A program made the translations under genes and the position numbers. The notes beneath the pieces are model-generated. The model searched no databases, had not been told where the DNA came from, and saw only the letters and a program-made list of their open reading frames with translations. Of a DNA stretch of 6,303 nt, positions 1 through 6,197 are shown one piece after another. Numbering within the stretch: the first letter of the stretch is position 1; each line of letters opens with the position of its first letter. Source of the DNA: an uncultured Clostridia bacterium (lineage in GTDB: Bacteria; Bacillota; Clostridia; Christensenellales; Aristaeellaceae); NCBI GenBank assembly GCA_937874275.1, contig CALNAU010000050.1:1-6303 (forward strand), written 5' to 3'.

Positions 1-791
1 ACGGTGACGGCTGAGGGCATCATGAAGCCCAGCGTTACAATATTGAGCGCCATGCCCGTGAAACCCAGCGCCTTCAGGATCAGCCACATCACCAGCGGCA
101 CGGCGAGCAAACTCAGCCCGCTGCCCACCCACAGGCTGCGGTCGCGCAGCAGGGCAGGCTTCAACTCATACAGCCTGGCGCCCGCCAGCAGCATGCCAAG
201 CGGCGTGGTCAGGTTGCCCAACTGGGTAAACAGCGACACAAAGGGTACCGGCAAGCGGATTTTGAAGTAAATCAGCACCAATGCCCCCAGGGTGGAGATG
301 AACCCCGCGTTCATCAGCGGCTTGAGGGGGTTGGCGTGCCTGTCAGCAAACAGGGCATGAAAGGCAGTCCACCCCGCTACATTAAAGGCGGCGATAAACC
401 CAGACAGGTAGGCGACGCCCAGGTCACCATACAGCGCCGTCACGATGGGGATGCCCATGAAGGCAGCGTTTGGCAGCATCACCATGGCGGCAAAGGCGGC
501 CTGCCGGTCTGGCTGCACGAATCGCTTGCTCAGCAGGAACAAGCCCACGCCGCCCGCCGCCAGCAGCACAGTGGATGCCAGTAAAATGCGCCAGAAGCTG
601 TCCATCACCTCGGGCGTATAGTCCTTTTGCGAAATCATCAGCACCAGCGCGGGCATGGCTACCTGCAATACGATGGCGTTGACGCCCTTGATGACCGGGG
701 GGCTGAATACATCGCGCCGACGCAGCCACAGGCCAATCAGCGCGATGCCCAGCATCATCAAAATTTGATAAACCGCGGTCAGAATATCCAT
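1..791 (-). CDS. AEC (auxin efflux carrier) family transporter, 3' end cut by window edge
   Basis: Starts at the ATG at 791-789 and stays open to the left edge, giving 263 complete codons. The family usually has about 300-320 residues, so roughly 40-50 are missing. It is a multi-span inner-membrane permease; AEC members export or exchange organic anions such as malate, but the substrate cannot be read here. Visible family features are a hydrophobic N-terminus (MDILTAVYQI), NAIVLQVAMPALV at 38-50, NAAFMGIPIV at 108-117, NPLKPLMNAGFIS near 154-166, and the second-half repeat LGNLTTPLGMLLAGARL at 191-207. It ends near MMPSAV, which matches the penultimate AEC helix. AGGAGG lies only 3 nt before the ATG, a short spacing, but no better start is evident. 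It is the last visible gene of the leftward operon, 14 nt after the rhomboid gene. Family assignment is firm; substrate unknown. Confidence 0.88.
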   Translation of the reverse strand, partial: MDILTAVYQILMMLGIALIGLWLRRRDVFSPPVIKGVNAIVLQVAMPALVLMISQKDYTPEVMDSFWRILLASTVLLAAGGVGLFLLSKRFVQPDRQAAFAAMVMLPNAAFMGIPIVTALYGDLGVAYLSGFIAAFNVAGWTAFHALFADRHANPLKPLMNAGFISTLGALVLIYFKIRLPVPFVSLFTQLGNLTTPLGMLLAGARLYELKPALLRDRSLWVGSGLSLLAVPLVMWLILKALGFTGMALNIVTLGFMMPSAVT

Positions 792-805
792 GGGCCTCCT
801 ACTGC

Positions 806-1405
806 TTACAGGCGGTCAGGCCGCCCCTTCCATATCATGCCAAACACAATGCCGCAGACACCGCCCGCGATGTGGGCCAGCTGGGACACATTGTCCTGCC
901 CGAACAGACCGCCGGCCAGTTCACCGCCCAGGTAGATGATGGCCACCACTATCAGCGTCAGCGGTACCTTGCCGCCCGAGCGCCCGGCCATGGCCGCCAG
1001 CAAAATCAGCATAAACACCACGCCGCTGGCCCCCAGGGCCGCCGTGCCGGGCGAGAGCACGATGTGCGCAAGCCCGGTCACCAGTGCGGTGACGACGATC
1101 ATGATGAGGTAGCGCCCGGCGCCGTACTGTTTTTCCACCAGCGGGCCCAGCACCAGCAGCAGGCTCATGTTGCCGGCGTAGTGGGCAAAATTCGCGTGCC
1201 CCAGCACGTGCAGCACCAGCCGCAGGTACCCAAGCAGGTCGCCAGGCGAGAATCGGTACACGCTGAACAGCGCGCAGTTGGAGGCCCCGCCGGTCAGCGT
1301 ATTAAGCAGCAGGGCCAGCAGCGACAGCCCGGCAAAGCCCAGCGTGACCGGGGAACTCAGCTCCACCCACTGGCGCAGGTCGGACAGTTTGCGTTTGGTG
1401 GTCAT
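806..1405 (-). CDS. Rhomboid family intramembrane serine protease
   Basis: A 199-residue polytopic membrane protein, close to the size of a minimal six-helix rhomboid. The catalytic dyad is visible: GASG at 125-128 gives nucleophile Ser127, and LAHIAGG at 177-182 gives the general base His178. HYAGN at 75-79 matches the HxxxN motif (His75, Asn79) that forms the oxyanion site in GlpG-type rhomboids. At least five hydrophobic stretches follow a short basic N-terminus (MTTKRK), which predicts a cytoplasmic N-terminus. The ATG at 1405-1403 is preceded by GGAAGGAG with 7 nt spacing and overlaps the nfnB stop by 4 nt (ATGA), indicating translational coupling. A longer in-frame extension upstream to 1516 encodes a low-complexity Arg/Gly segment that is antiparallel shadow of nfnB, so it is rejected. 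The protease cuts transmembrane segments of client proteins in the membrane; its substrate is unknown. Confidence 0.9.
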   Translation of the reverse strand: MTTKRKLSDLRQWVELSSPVTLGFAGLSLLALLLNTLTGGASNCALFSVYRFSPGDLLGYLRLVLHVLGHANFAHYAGNMSLLLVLGPLVEKQYGAGRYLIMIVVTALVTGLAHIVLSPGTAALGASGVVFMLILLAAMAGRSGGKVPLTLIVVAIIYLGGELAGGLFGQDNVSQLAHIAGGVCGIVFGMIWKGRPDRL

Positions 1406-2787
1406 GTGGGTGCTCCTTCCTGCGCGGCCCGGTCGATGGCCCGGGCGGCCTCCTTGCCGGCGCCCATGGCCAAAATCACGGTGGCGGCGCCTGTTACCGC
1501 ATCGCCGCCCGCCCACACATAGGGCCGGGTGGTCTGTCCCCGGGCATCCGCCCGGATGCAGCCGCGGGCATTGGTATCAAGCCCCGGCGTGGTGCGCGTC
1601 AGCATGGGATTGGGGGCGGTGCCGATGGCGATGATGAGGGTGTCGATGGCCAGCTCAAACTCGCTGCCCGGCTGCTCCACCGGCCGTCTGCGCCCGGAGG
1701 CGTCCGGCTCGCCCAACGTCATCTGGATGCACTGCAGGCCCTTAACCCAACCATTTTCACCCAGGATGGCCACCGGCGCGCTGAGGGTGCGGAAGAGGAT
1801 GCCCTCCTCCTGCGCGTGGTGCACCTCCTCGCGGCGGGCGGGCATTTCCTCCAGCCCCCGGCGGTACACCACCGTGACCGATTGCGCGCCCATGCGGCGG
1901 GCACTGCGCGCGGCGTCCATGGCCACGTTGCCACCGCCCACCACGGCCACATGCTGCCCTTTGAAGATGGGCGTGGCCGCGCCCGGCTCGTAGGCCTTCA
2001 TCAAATTGATGCGGGTGAGGTATTCGTTAGCGCTGAGCACGCCGTTGAGCCCCTCGCCGGGGATGCCCATAAACCGCGGCAGCCCGGCGCCGGAGGCTAT
2101 ATACACGGCTTCGTATCCATCGGAGAACAACTCGTCCACCGTCAATGTCTTGCCGATGACGATGTTGCAGCGCACATCCACCCCCAGGGCGGTCAGGTTC
2201 TCCACCTCGCGGCGCACAATGGCCTTGGGCAGGCGAAACTCCGGGATGCCGTAGGTGAGCACGCCGCCCGGCTCATGCAGGGCCTCAAAGATGGTCACCC
2301 GCCAGCCCAGGCGCGCCAGTTCCCCCGCACAGGTGAGGCCCGAAGGCCCGGCCCCCACCACCGCGGCGCGCCGGCCGTTCCACGGAATCTGCTGGGGCAC
2401 GGGGCAAGCCCCGCTTTGAAAATAGTCCGCCGCGTAGCGTTCCAGGTTGCCAATGCCCACCGGCTCGCCCTTGATGCCGCGCACACAGTATTTCTCGCAC
2501 TGGTTCTCCTGCGGGCACACACGGCCGCACACCGCGGGCAGCGCCGTATCGCGGGAGAGGATGTTCCACGCGCCCTCATCGTCGCCTTGGGCGATTTTGC
2601 CGATAAAACCGGGGATGTCAATGCCCACCGGGCAGCCCCCTACGCAAGGCCGGTGCTTGCACTGCAGGCAGCGAGCGGCCTCCTCACGGGCCATGGCGGC
2701 GTCATAGCCGGTGGCTACCTCCTGAAAGTCGCCGGCCCGCTGCTGCGGGTCGCGGGTAGGCAGGGGCACGCGCCTGGGCTGCGCCAT
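1402..2787 (-). CDS. nfnB: NfnB: large subunit of NADH-dependent reduced ferredoxin:NADP+ oxidoreductase (GltD-like)
   Basis: A 461-residue cytoplasmic iron-sulfur flavoprotein. The N-terminal Fer4_20-type domain carries two cysteine groups for two [4Fe-4S] clusters: C40-x2-C43-x4-C48-x3-C52 and C87-x3-C91-x5-C97-x3-C101, with Glu94 in CPQE, probably equivalent to the unusual glutamate cluster ligand of Nfn enzymes. An FAD-binding Rossmann motif, VVGAGPSG, lies at 143-150, followed by PGGVLTYGIPEFRLPK at 173-188. A second nucleotide fold, VVGGGNVAMD, lies at 282-291 with VYRRG near 307-311, which suits NADP(H). The C-terminal WAGGDAVTGAATVILAMGAGKEAA is the FAD closing motif. The protein alone resembles the glutamate synthase small subunit, but the partner is nfnA and no gltB is present, so NfnB is preferred. 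The ATG overlaps the nfnA stop by 1 nt and has AAGGAG 8 nt upstream. The complex bifurcates electrons between NADPH, NAD+ and ferredoxin. Confidence 0.92.
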   Translation of the reverse strand: MAQPRRVPLPTRDPQQRAGDFQEVATGYDAAMAREEAARCLQCKHRPCVGGCPVGIDIPGFIGKIAQGDDEGAWNILSRDTALPAVCGRVCPQENQCEKYCVRGIKGEPVGIGNLERYAADYFQSGACPVPQQIPWNGRRAAVVGAGPSGLTCAGELARLGWRVTIFEALHEPGGVLTYGIPEFRLPKAIVRREVENLTALGVDVRCNIVIGKTLTVDELFSDGYEAVYIASGAGLPRFMGIPGEGLNGVLSANEYLTRINLMKAYEPGAATPIFKGQHVAVVGGGNVAMDAARSARRMGAQSVTVVYRRGLEEMPARREEVHHAQEEGILFRTLSAPVAILGENGWVKGLQCIQMTLGEPDASGRRRPVEQPGSEFELAIDTLIIAIGTAPNPMLTRTTPGLDTNARGCIRADARGQTTRPYVWAGGDAVTGAATVILAMGAGKEAARAIDRAAQEGAPT

Positions 2788-3629
2788 CAGCTCATCTCCT
2801 TTTGATACAGGAGGCAGGCGTCCTCGCGGGCATGCTGCTCAAAGGGCTGGTACATGCGGCTGCGGGCAATCGCCTCGTCAAAGTTAATCTGATGGCCGTC
2901 AAAATCCGGCCCGTCCACGCAGGCGAAGCGCGTCTGGCCGCTCACGGTGACCCGGCAGCCGCCGCACATGCCCGTGCCGTCCACCATGATGGAGTTCATG
3001 CTGACGATGGTATTCACGCCAAAGGGTTTGGTGGTGGCGGCCACAAACTTCATCATCGGCAAAGGGCCGATGGCAATCACCTGGTCGTAGTTCTCGCCCG
3101 CCTCCAGCCACTCAAGCAGCGCGTGGGTTACCAGGCCTTTTTCGCCATGGCTGCCGTCATCGGTCATCACGCGCAGGCGATTGGAGACCGCGCGGAACTG
3201 GTCTTCCAATATCACCAATTCGTGGTTGCGAAAGCCGATGATGCTGTGCACCTGGGCCCCCATGCGGTGCAGCGCCTTGGCCGCCGGGTACGCGATGGCG
3301 CAGCCCACGCCGCCGCCCACGATGCACACCTTGTTGAGCCCCTCCAAGTCGCTGGGCGTGCCCAGCGGGCCCACAAAGTCGTGCAGGGATTGTCCGGCCT
3401 CCAGCTGGTCCAGCTCCATGGTGCCTGCCCCCACCACCTGATAGATGATGGCCACCGTGCCCAGCTCGCGGTCCACATCGGACACCGTGAAGGGCATGCG
3501 CTTGCTGCGCTCCCCCGCCCGCAGGATGATGAACTGACCCACCTGTGCCTTGCGCGCCACCAGCGGGGCTGCAATCACCATGCGGGATACCGTGGGGTTC
3601 AGGCGCTCTTTTGATATAATCGGATACAT
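2787..3629 (-). CDS. nfnA: NfnA: small subunit of NADH-dependent reduced ferredoxin:NADP+ oxidoreductase (SudB/PyrK-like)
   Basis: A 280-residue cytoplasmic protein with ferredoxin-NADP reductase fold, like the dihydroorotate dehydrogenase electron-transfer subunit and sulfide dehydrogenase beta subunit. RMPFTVSD at 44-51 is the FAD-binding RxPFT-type motif. CIVGGGVGCAIAYP at 102-115 is the NAD(H) pyrophosphate loop. The C-terminal part has D217-x4-C222-x2-C225-x11-C237, matching the one-Asp, three-Cys [2Fe-2S] site known from Nfn structures. The length is typical. The ATG at 3629 has AAGGAG 5 nt upstream and the protein begins MYPIISKERLNP, the expected family N-terminus. It lies 15 nt after capA and overlaps nfnB by 1 nt, so the two subunits should be made in equal amounts. 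NfnA carries the NAD(H) site and passes electrons to the bifurcating FAD in NfnB. Confidence 0.92.
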   Translation of the reverse strand: MYPIISKERLNPTVSRMVIAAPLVARKAQVGQFIILRAGERSKRMPFTVSDVDRELGTVAIIYQVVGAGTMELDQLEAGQSLHDFVGPLGTPSDLEGLNKVCIVGGGVGCAIAYPAAKALHRMGAQVHSIIGFRNHELVILEDQFRAVSNRLRVMTDDGSHGEKGLVTHALLEWLEAGENYDQVIAIGPLPMMKFVAATTKPFGVNTIVSMNSIMVDGTGMCGGCRVTVSGQTRFACVDGPDFDGHQINFDEAIARSRMYQPFEQHAREDACLLYQKEMS

Positions 3630-3644
3630 AATCGCTCCTTGCGC

Positions 3645-4703
3645 TCAATCGGGCTGCGCGGGCAGCACAGGCTCCTGCCATGCGCCCACGCCTTCCACAT
3701 AGGGGGAAAGCGGGATGGTGGACATCGTCGCCACCAGGTCGATGATGGCCTGCGCCTCCGCCCCCCGGGCCAGCACAGGCTGGTAGTTGTTGTAGTCCAT
3801 GGTGCCGGAGGGATAGGCAGGAATCAGGTTGACCTGGTGCCCGGCGTATGTGCCTTGCGCGTCAAATCGCAGCTTGGCCTGGGCAATCATGGTCTGGGTC
3901 ACGCGCAGCTCCTTGTTTCCGCCAAAGCTGAAGTTGCCCAGCGAATACAGGATGGTGGCCTGATTGTACACCTCCACCCCATGCAGCACATGGGGGTGAT
4001 GCCCCACCACCAGGCCTGCCCCCTGGTCAATCAGAAAACGAGCCAACCGCTGCATGCGCTTGTCCTGCCGGGGGCCGTACTCCTGGCCGCCGTGCATCAC
4101 GGCCACAATAAAGTCGCACCCCTGGGCTTTCAGCTCCTCAAAGCCTTTCTTGACATCCTCCTGTCGGCGGTTGTAGTAGGTCAGGTAGCAGCCGGTGAAG
4201 CCCACCTTGACGCCATTTTTTTCGTAAATCCAGGTCTTGACGCTGTGGTCGGTGGTAGCAAACCAGTTGTGGCCGCCCTCCTCCAGCGTGCGCACCGTGC
4301 TGCGAAAGCCCGGAACCCCATAATCGTTGGTGTGGTTATTGCCCAGGTAACTGAGCTCCACACTGCCTTCGGTCAATATCTGGGCGAACTCCGGCGGCCC
4401 GCGGAAGGTGTATGTCTTTTGCGCCTGGTTGGACTTGAATTGATAGAACACATTCTCCAGGTTGATGACGGTGACATCGTCCTGCGCCAGAACGGACTGC
4501 ACCTTTTCAAAGGGATAGGCGTAGCCGTGCTGCTCGATATAGCTGTCAAAGGAGGTGGGCTGCCAGCGCGTGCGCTCCTCGCTGCCCAGGGTACAATCCC
4601 CCGTGAAGCTGAGCAGGATGTCTGTCCCCTCCTCAGCGGCCTGCGCATTGGACAATACCAGGCATATCGACAGCAAAAACACAAAGCAAAAACAGCGCCG
4701 CAT
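3645..4703 (-). CDS. Secreted CapA-family protein (poly-gamma-glutamate capsule biosynthesis type metallophosphoesterase fold)
   Basis: A 352-residue exported protein. The N-terminus MRRCFCFVFLLSICLVLSNAQAA is a signal peptide with probable signal peptidase I cleavage near residues 22-23; LSIC at 11-14 is not a good lipobox. The mature part has all the CapA/calcineurin-like signatures: SFTGDCTLG at 32-40 (metal ligand Asp36), INLENVF at 80-86, YLGNNHTNDYG at 119-129, VAVMHGGQEY at 200-209, GHHPHVLHGVE at 234-244 and YSLGNFSF near 253-260. I chose the ATG at 4703-4701 because GGGGAG lies 6 nt before it and the signal peptide begins there; a TTG seven codons upstream is also open but has no ribosome binding site. 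Family members are linked to poly-gamma-glutamate or other surface polymers, but many lie outside capsule loci and their activity is undefined. No capB or capC is present. It is the first gene of the leftward operon. Confidence 0.9.
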   Translation of the reverse strand: MRRCFCFVFLLSICLVLSNAQAAEEGTDILLSFTGDCTLGSEERTRWQPTSFDSYIEQHGYAYPFEKVQSVLAQDDVTVINLENVFYQFKSNQAQKTYTFRGPPEFAQILTEGSVELSYLGNNHTNDYGVPGFRSTVRTLEEGGHNWFATTDHSVKTWIYEKNGVKVGFTGCYLTYYNRRQEDVKKGFEELKAQGCDFIVAVMHGGQEYGPRQDKRMQRLARFLIDQGAGLVVGHHPHVLHGVEVYNQATILYSLGNFSFGGNKELRVTQTMIAQAKLRFDAQGTYAGHQVNLIPAYPSGTMDYNNYQPVLARGAEAQAIIDLVATMSTIPLSPYVEGVGAWQEPVLPAQPD

Positions 4704-4717
4704 CTCCCGCTCCCCTC

Positions 4718-4731
4718 GCGCCAAAAGGCGC
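4718..4731 (-). other. Short hairpin in the capA 5' leader
   Basis: On the minus strand GCGCC-TTTT-GGCGC forms a 5-bp GC-rich stem with a 4-nt loop, placed between the predicted transcription start (about 4739) and the capA ribosome binding site. It may stabilise the 5' end of the mRNA or be incidental. It is not followed by a T run, so it is not a terminator. Confidence 0.35.
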
Positions 4732-4745
4732 TCAATCCGTTTGCT

Positions 4746-4774
4746 ATCCTACTCATTCACGGCCTGTCTGTCAA
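4746..4774 (-). promoter_or_regulatory. Promoter of the capA-nfnAB-rhomboid-AEC operon
   Basis: Read on the minus strand, a perfect -35 TTGACA (4774-4769) is followed by exactly 17 nt and a -10 TAGGAT (4751-4746), one mismatch from TATAAT. Predicted transcription start is near 4739, which leaves a leader of about 36 nt before the capA ATG. No other good promoter was seen in the short gaps of the downstream genes, so this one probably serves all five. Confidence 0.75.
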
Positions 4775-4798
4775 TGCGTCGCGGGCCGCGCGAGGCGC

Positions 4799-4827
4799 TT
4801 GACACCCACCCCCGTGGCCGATACAAT
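4799..4827 (+). promoter_or_regulatory. Promoter of the T-box leader and trpX
   Basis: A perfect -35 TTGACA (4799-4804), a 17-nt spacer and a -10 TACAAT (4822-4827) place the start of transcription near 4834, directly ahead of the T-box Stem I. Its -35 is back to back with that of the capA promoter, 24 nt away, so the two units diverge from a compact control region. Confidence 0.85.
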
Positions 4828-4833
4828 GCGCAC

Positions 4834-5086
4834 AAACCCATGAGGGAGCGAAGTAACCGGCAAGGCAACCAGCAAAGAGAGCCGCGGATGGTGCAAAGCG
4901 GCCTGCGAGCAGCCGGCGAATGGACTCCTGAGGGCGGGGCCAAACGCGCAAGCCAGTAGGTCTCGACGGGATCCGCACCCGTTATCATGGCGGCATATAT
5001 GCTGGTATATGGAACGAGTGGGCCTTTGGCCAATTTGAGTGGTACCGCGGTTACACCGCCTCAAGCAGTTGCTTGGGGCGGTTTTT
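4834..5086 (+). ncRNA. T-box riboswitch, specifier UGG (tRNA-Trp)
   Basis: A cis-acting leader RNA that reads the charging state of a tRNA. Stem I: GGAG (4845-4848) pairs with CTCC (4925-4928) and CCGGC (4857-4861) with GCCGG (4912-4916), flanking an internal loop with AGTA (4852-4855) on one side and GAA-TGG-A (4918-4924) on the other. The specifier is therefore UGG, Trp, with the usual purine after it. AGAGAG (4876-4881) and the distal loop GGATGGTGCAAA (4886-4897), closed by GCCGC/GCGGC, match the tRNA-elbow contact region. Stem III is ACGGG/CCCGT (4966-4970, 4978-4982), preceded by AGTAGG and followed by TTATC. The T-box AATTTGAGTGGTACCGCGG (5032-5050) has the UGGUACC bulge; TTGAG and GCGG pair with CTCAA and CCGC downstream to form the antiterminator. 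Uncharged tRNA-Trp should stabilise it and switch on the downstream gene. The one alternative specifier, AUG, is shifted by one base and fits less well. Confidence 0.95.
5055..5086 (+). terminator. T-box intrinsic terminator
   Basis: A 12-bp stem (ACCGCCTCAAGC with GCTTGGGGCGGT, one G-U pair) has loop AGTT and ends in a run of T (5082-5086). Its left arm contains the CCGC and CTCAA used by the antiterminator, so the two structures are mutually exclusive. By default, with charged tRNA, transcription should stop here. Confidence 0.93.
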
Positions 5087-5121
5087 CATTGGCTGACACG
5101 AAGGATGAAAGGGGGCTGATC

Positions 5122-5187
5122 ATGATGCGCGAGGCTGGGCTTGCGTATTTCTGGGCGGTTGACGGAGGCCTGACTCCCGAAACCTGA
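5122..5187 (+). CDS. Possible 21-codon leader peptide with Tyr-Phe-Trp
   Basis: A short frame (MMREAGLAYFWAVDG..., 21 residues) starts at ATG 5122 and ends at TGA 5185-5187. AAAGGGGG (5108-5115) lies 6 nt before the start and could act as a ribosome binding site. It sits after the T-box terminator and 35 nt before trpX, so it is in the read-through transcript only. Residues 9-11 are Tyr, Phe and Trp in a row, notable before a predicted aromatic amino acid transporter gene. A weak composite hairpin overlaps its end (GGTT/AACC and GGAG/CTCC within 5157-5184). There is no T run after that hairpin, and only one Trp codon is present, so classic attenuation is not demonstrated. It could be a chance frame. 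Confidence 0.35.
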   Translation: MMREAGLAYFWAVDGGLTPET

Positions 5188-5207
5188 ACACAGAAAAAAC
5201 ATGATAA

Positions 5208-5213
5208 AAGGAG
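5208..5213 (+). promoter_or_regulatory. Ribosome binding site of trpX
   Basis: AAGGAG with 9 nt to the ATG at 5223 fixes the start of trpX. The CCCCC immediately before the ATG (5218-5222) can pair with the GGGGG (5111-5115) of the upstream leader frame, which could couple the two starts; this pairing is inferred, not shown. Confidence 0.75.
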
Positions 5214-5222
5214 ATATCCCCC

Positions 5223-6197
5223 ATGAAAAAGATACTCACAATCGGTTTGACCCTGGCCTTGTTAATTTCCCTGCCCGCCGTGATGGCGGATGAAACCGTT
5301 CTGCAGGTAGGCATCGCCCAGTTTGCGGTGCATGGCTCGCTGGACAATTGCCGCGAGGGCTTTATCCAGGGCATGCTGGAGCATGGCTTTGAGGAGGGCG
5401 TCAACGTAACCTATGACTATCAGAATGCCCAGGCCGACATGGGCCTGGCCGCCGGCATCGCCAGCAAGTTCGTCAACAACAACTACAGCCTGATTGCCGC
5501 CATCGCCACCCCCATGGCCGTGGTGAGCGTGAACACCGCCGACGGCAAAATCCCCGTCATATACAGCGCCGTCTCCTCCCCCAAGGAGGCCGGGCTGGCC
5601 ACGGCAGAGAGCCTAGGCGAAGGGCTGACCACTGGTACCAGCGATGAGCTGCCCGTGGAAAAACAGCTGCAAACCATCCGCACCCTGCAGCCCGACGCCA
5701 GGGTGATTGGCATCCTCTATACACTGAGCGAAACCAACTCCGCCGTGCAGGTGAAGCAGTATCAGGACCTGGCGCCCACGTACGGCTTCACCGTGGAGGC
5801 CATGGGCATTGCCACCGGCGCGGATGTAGCCCTGGCCGCCCCCGCCTTGCTCAAGAAGGCCGACCTGGTCACCATGGTGCTGGACAACACCGTGGTGCAG
5901 TACCTGGATGCCGTGCTGGACGCGGCCGAGCCGCTCAAGAAGCCGGTCTACGGCAGCGAAATTGAGCAGGTGGTCCGCGGCTGCGTGGCCGCCGAAGGGT
6001 TGGATTACTACGCCCTGGGCCGTCAGACCGGCCACTTGGCCGCCCGTGTGCTGAAGGGCGAGGACGCCGCTGCCATCCCATACGAAACCATCAGCGAAAG
6101 TGCCCTGTATTACAACCCCCAGGCGCTGGAGGCGCTGGGCCTCACACTGCCCGCCGAGCTGCTGGAACGCGGCACGGATGTGACGGCGAGCGAGTGA
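5223..6197 (+). CDS. trpX: ABC transporter substrate-binding protein, probable tryptophan-binding TrpX (PF04392 type)
   Basis: A 324-residue exported solute-binding protein. MKKILTIGLTLALLISLPAVMA is a signal peptide with a likely cleavage after VMA (residue 22). The mature protein fits the ABC_sub_bind family: VLQVGIAQFAVHGSLDNCREGF at 26-47, then GFEEGVNVTYDYQNAQAD, SLIAAIATPMAVV, IPVIYSAVSSPKEAGL, GTSDELPVEKQLQTI and VIGILYTLSETNS, with a second lobe including KADLVTMVLDNTVV and KKPVYGSE. The family binds amino acids, including tryptophan and tyrosine, for import. The UGG-specific T-box immediately upstream is the best evidence for tryptophan. Start is set by AAGGAG 9 nt upstream. Oddly, there is no lipobox cysteine, although such proteins are usually lipoproteins in single-membrane Firmicutes. 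Permease and ATPase genes (trpY, trpZ) would be expected next but do not begin in the 106 nt that follow. Tyrosine or another aromatic ligand remains possible. Confidence 0.85.
   Translation: MKKILTIGLTLALLISLPAVMADETVLQVGIAQFAVHGSLDNCREGFIQGMLEHGFEEGVNVTYDYQNAQADMGLAAGIASKFVNNNYSLIAAIATPMAVVSVNTADGKIPVIYSAVSSPKEAGLATAESLGEGLTTGTSDELPVEKQLQTIRTLQPDARVIGILYTLSETNSAVQVKQYQDLAPTYGFTVEAMGIATGADVALAAPALLKKADLVTMVLDNTVVQYLDAVLDAAEPLKKPVYGSEIEQVVRGCVAAEGLDYYALGRQTGHLAARVLKGEDAAAIPYETISESALYYNPQALEALGLTLPAELLERGTDVTASE

Noticed and set aside
1406..1516. N-terminal extension of the rhomboid gene by 37 codons
   Set aside because: The extension lies inside nfnB, is Arg/Gly-rich and lacks a ribosome binding site, while the ATG at 1405 has GGAAGGAG correctly placed and a stop-start overlap.
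1816..3614. Long plus-strand open frames opposite nfnB and nfnA (1816-2805 and 2802-3614)
   Set aside because: Both mirror well-defined Nfn genes, are rich in Ala, His, Gly and Arg, and lack recognisable domains or ribosome binding sites.
3612..3620. Extended -10 like TGATATAAT on the plus strand inside the start of nfnA
   Set aside because: No matching -35 is present and no plus-strand gene follows; the bases encode the conserved Tyr-Pro-Ile-Ile-Ser-Lys start of NfnA. It could make an antisense RNA, but nothing else supports this.
4704..4724. Upstream TTG start for capA adding seven residues
   Set aside because: The added residues (MARGERE) would put charges ahead of a normal signal peptide, and the GGGGAG that serves the ATG at 4703 lies inside them.
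3639..4802. Long plus-strand open frame of 387 codons opposite capA
   Set aside because: It is antisense to a gene with clear CapA motifs, signal peptide and ribosome binding site; its own translation shows no family motif and is an effect of high GC.
4749..5064. Minus-strand open frames across the control region
   Set aside because: They overlap the promoters and T-box RNA, whose structure explains the sequence, and show no protein motifs or good starts.
5613..6035. Minus-strand 140-codon frame inside trpX
   Set aside because: His/Gly-rich shadow of a gene with a clear signal peptide and family motifs.
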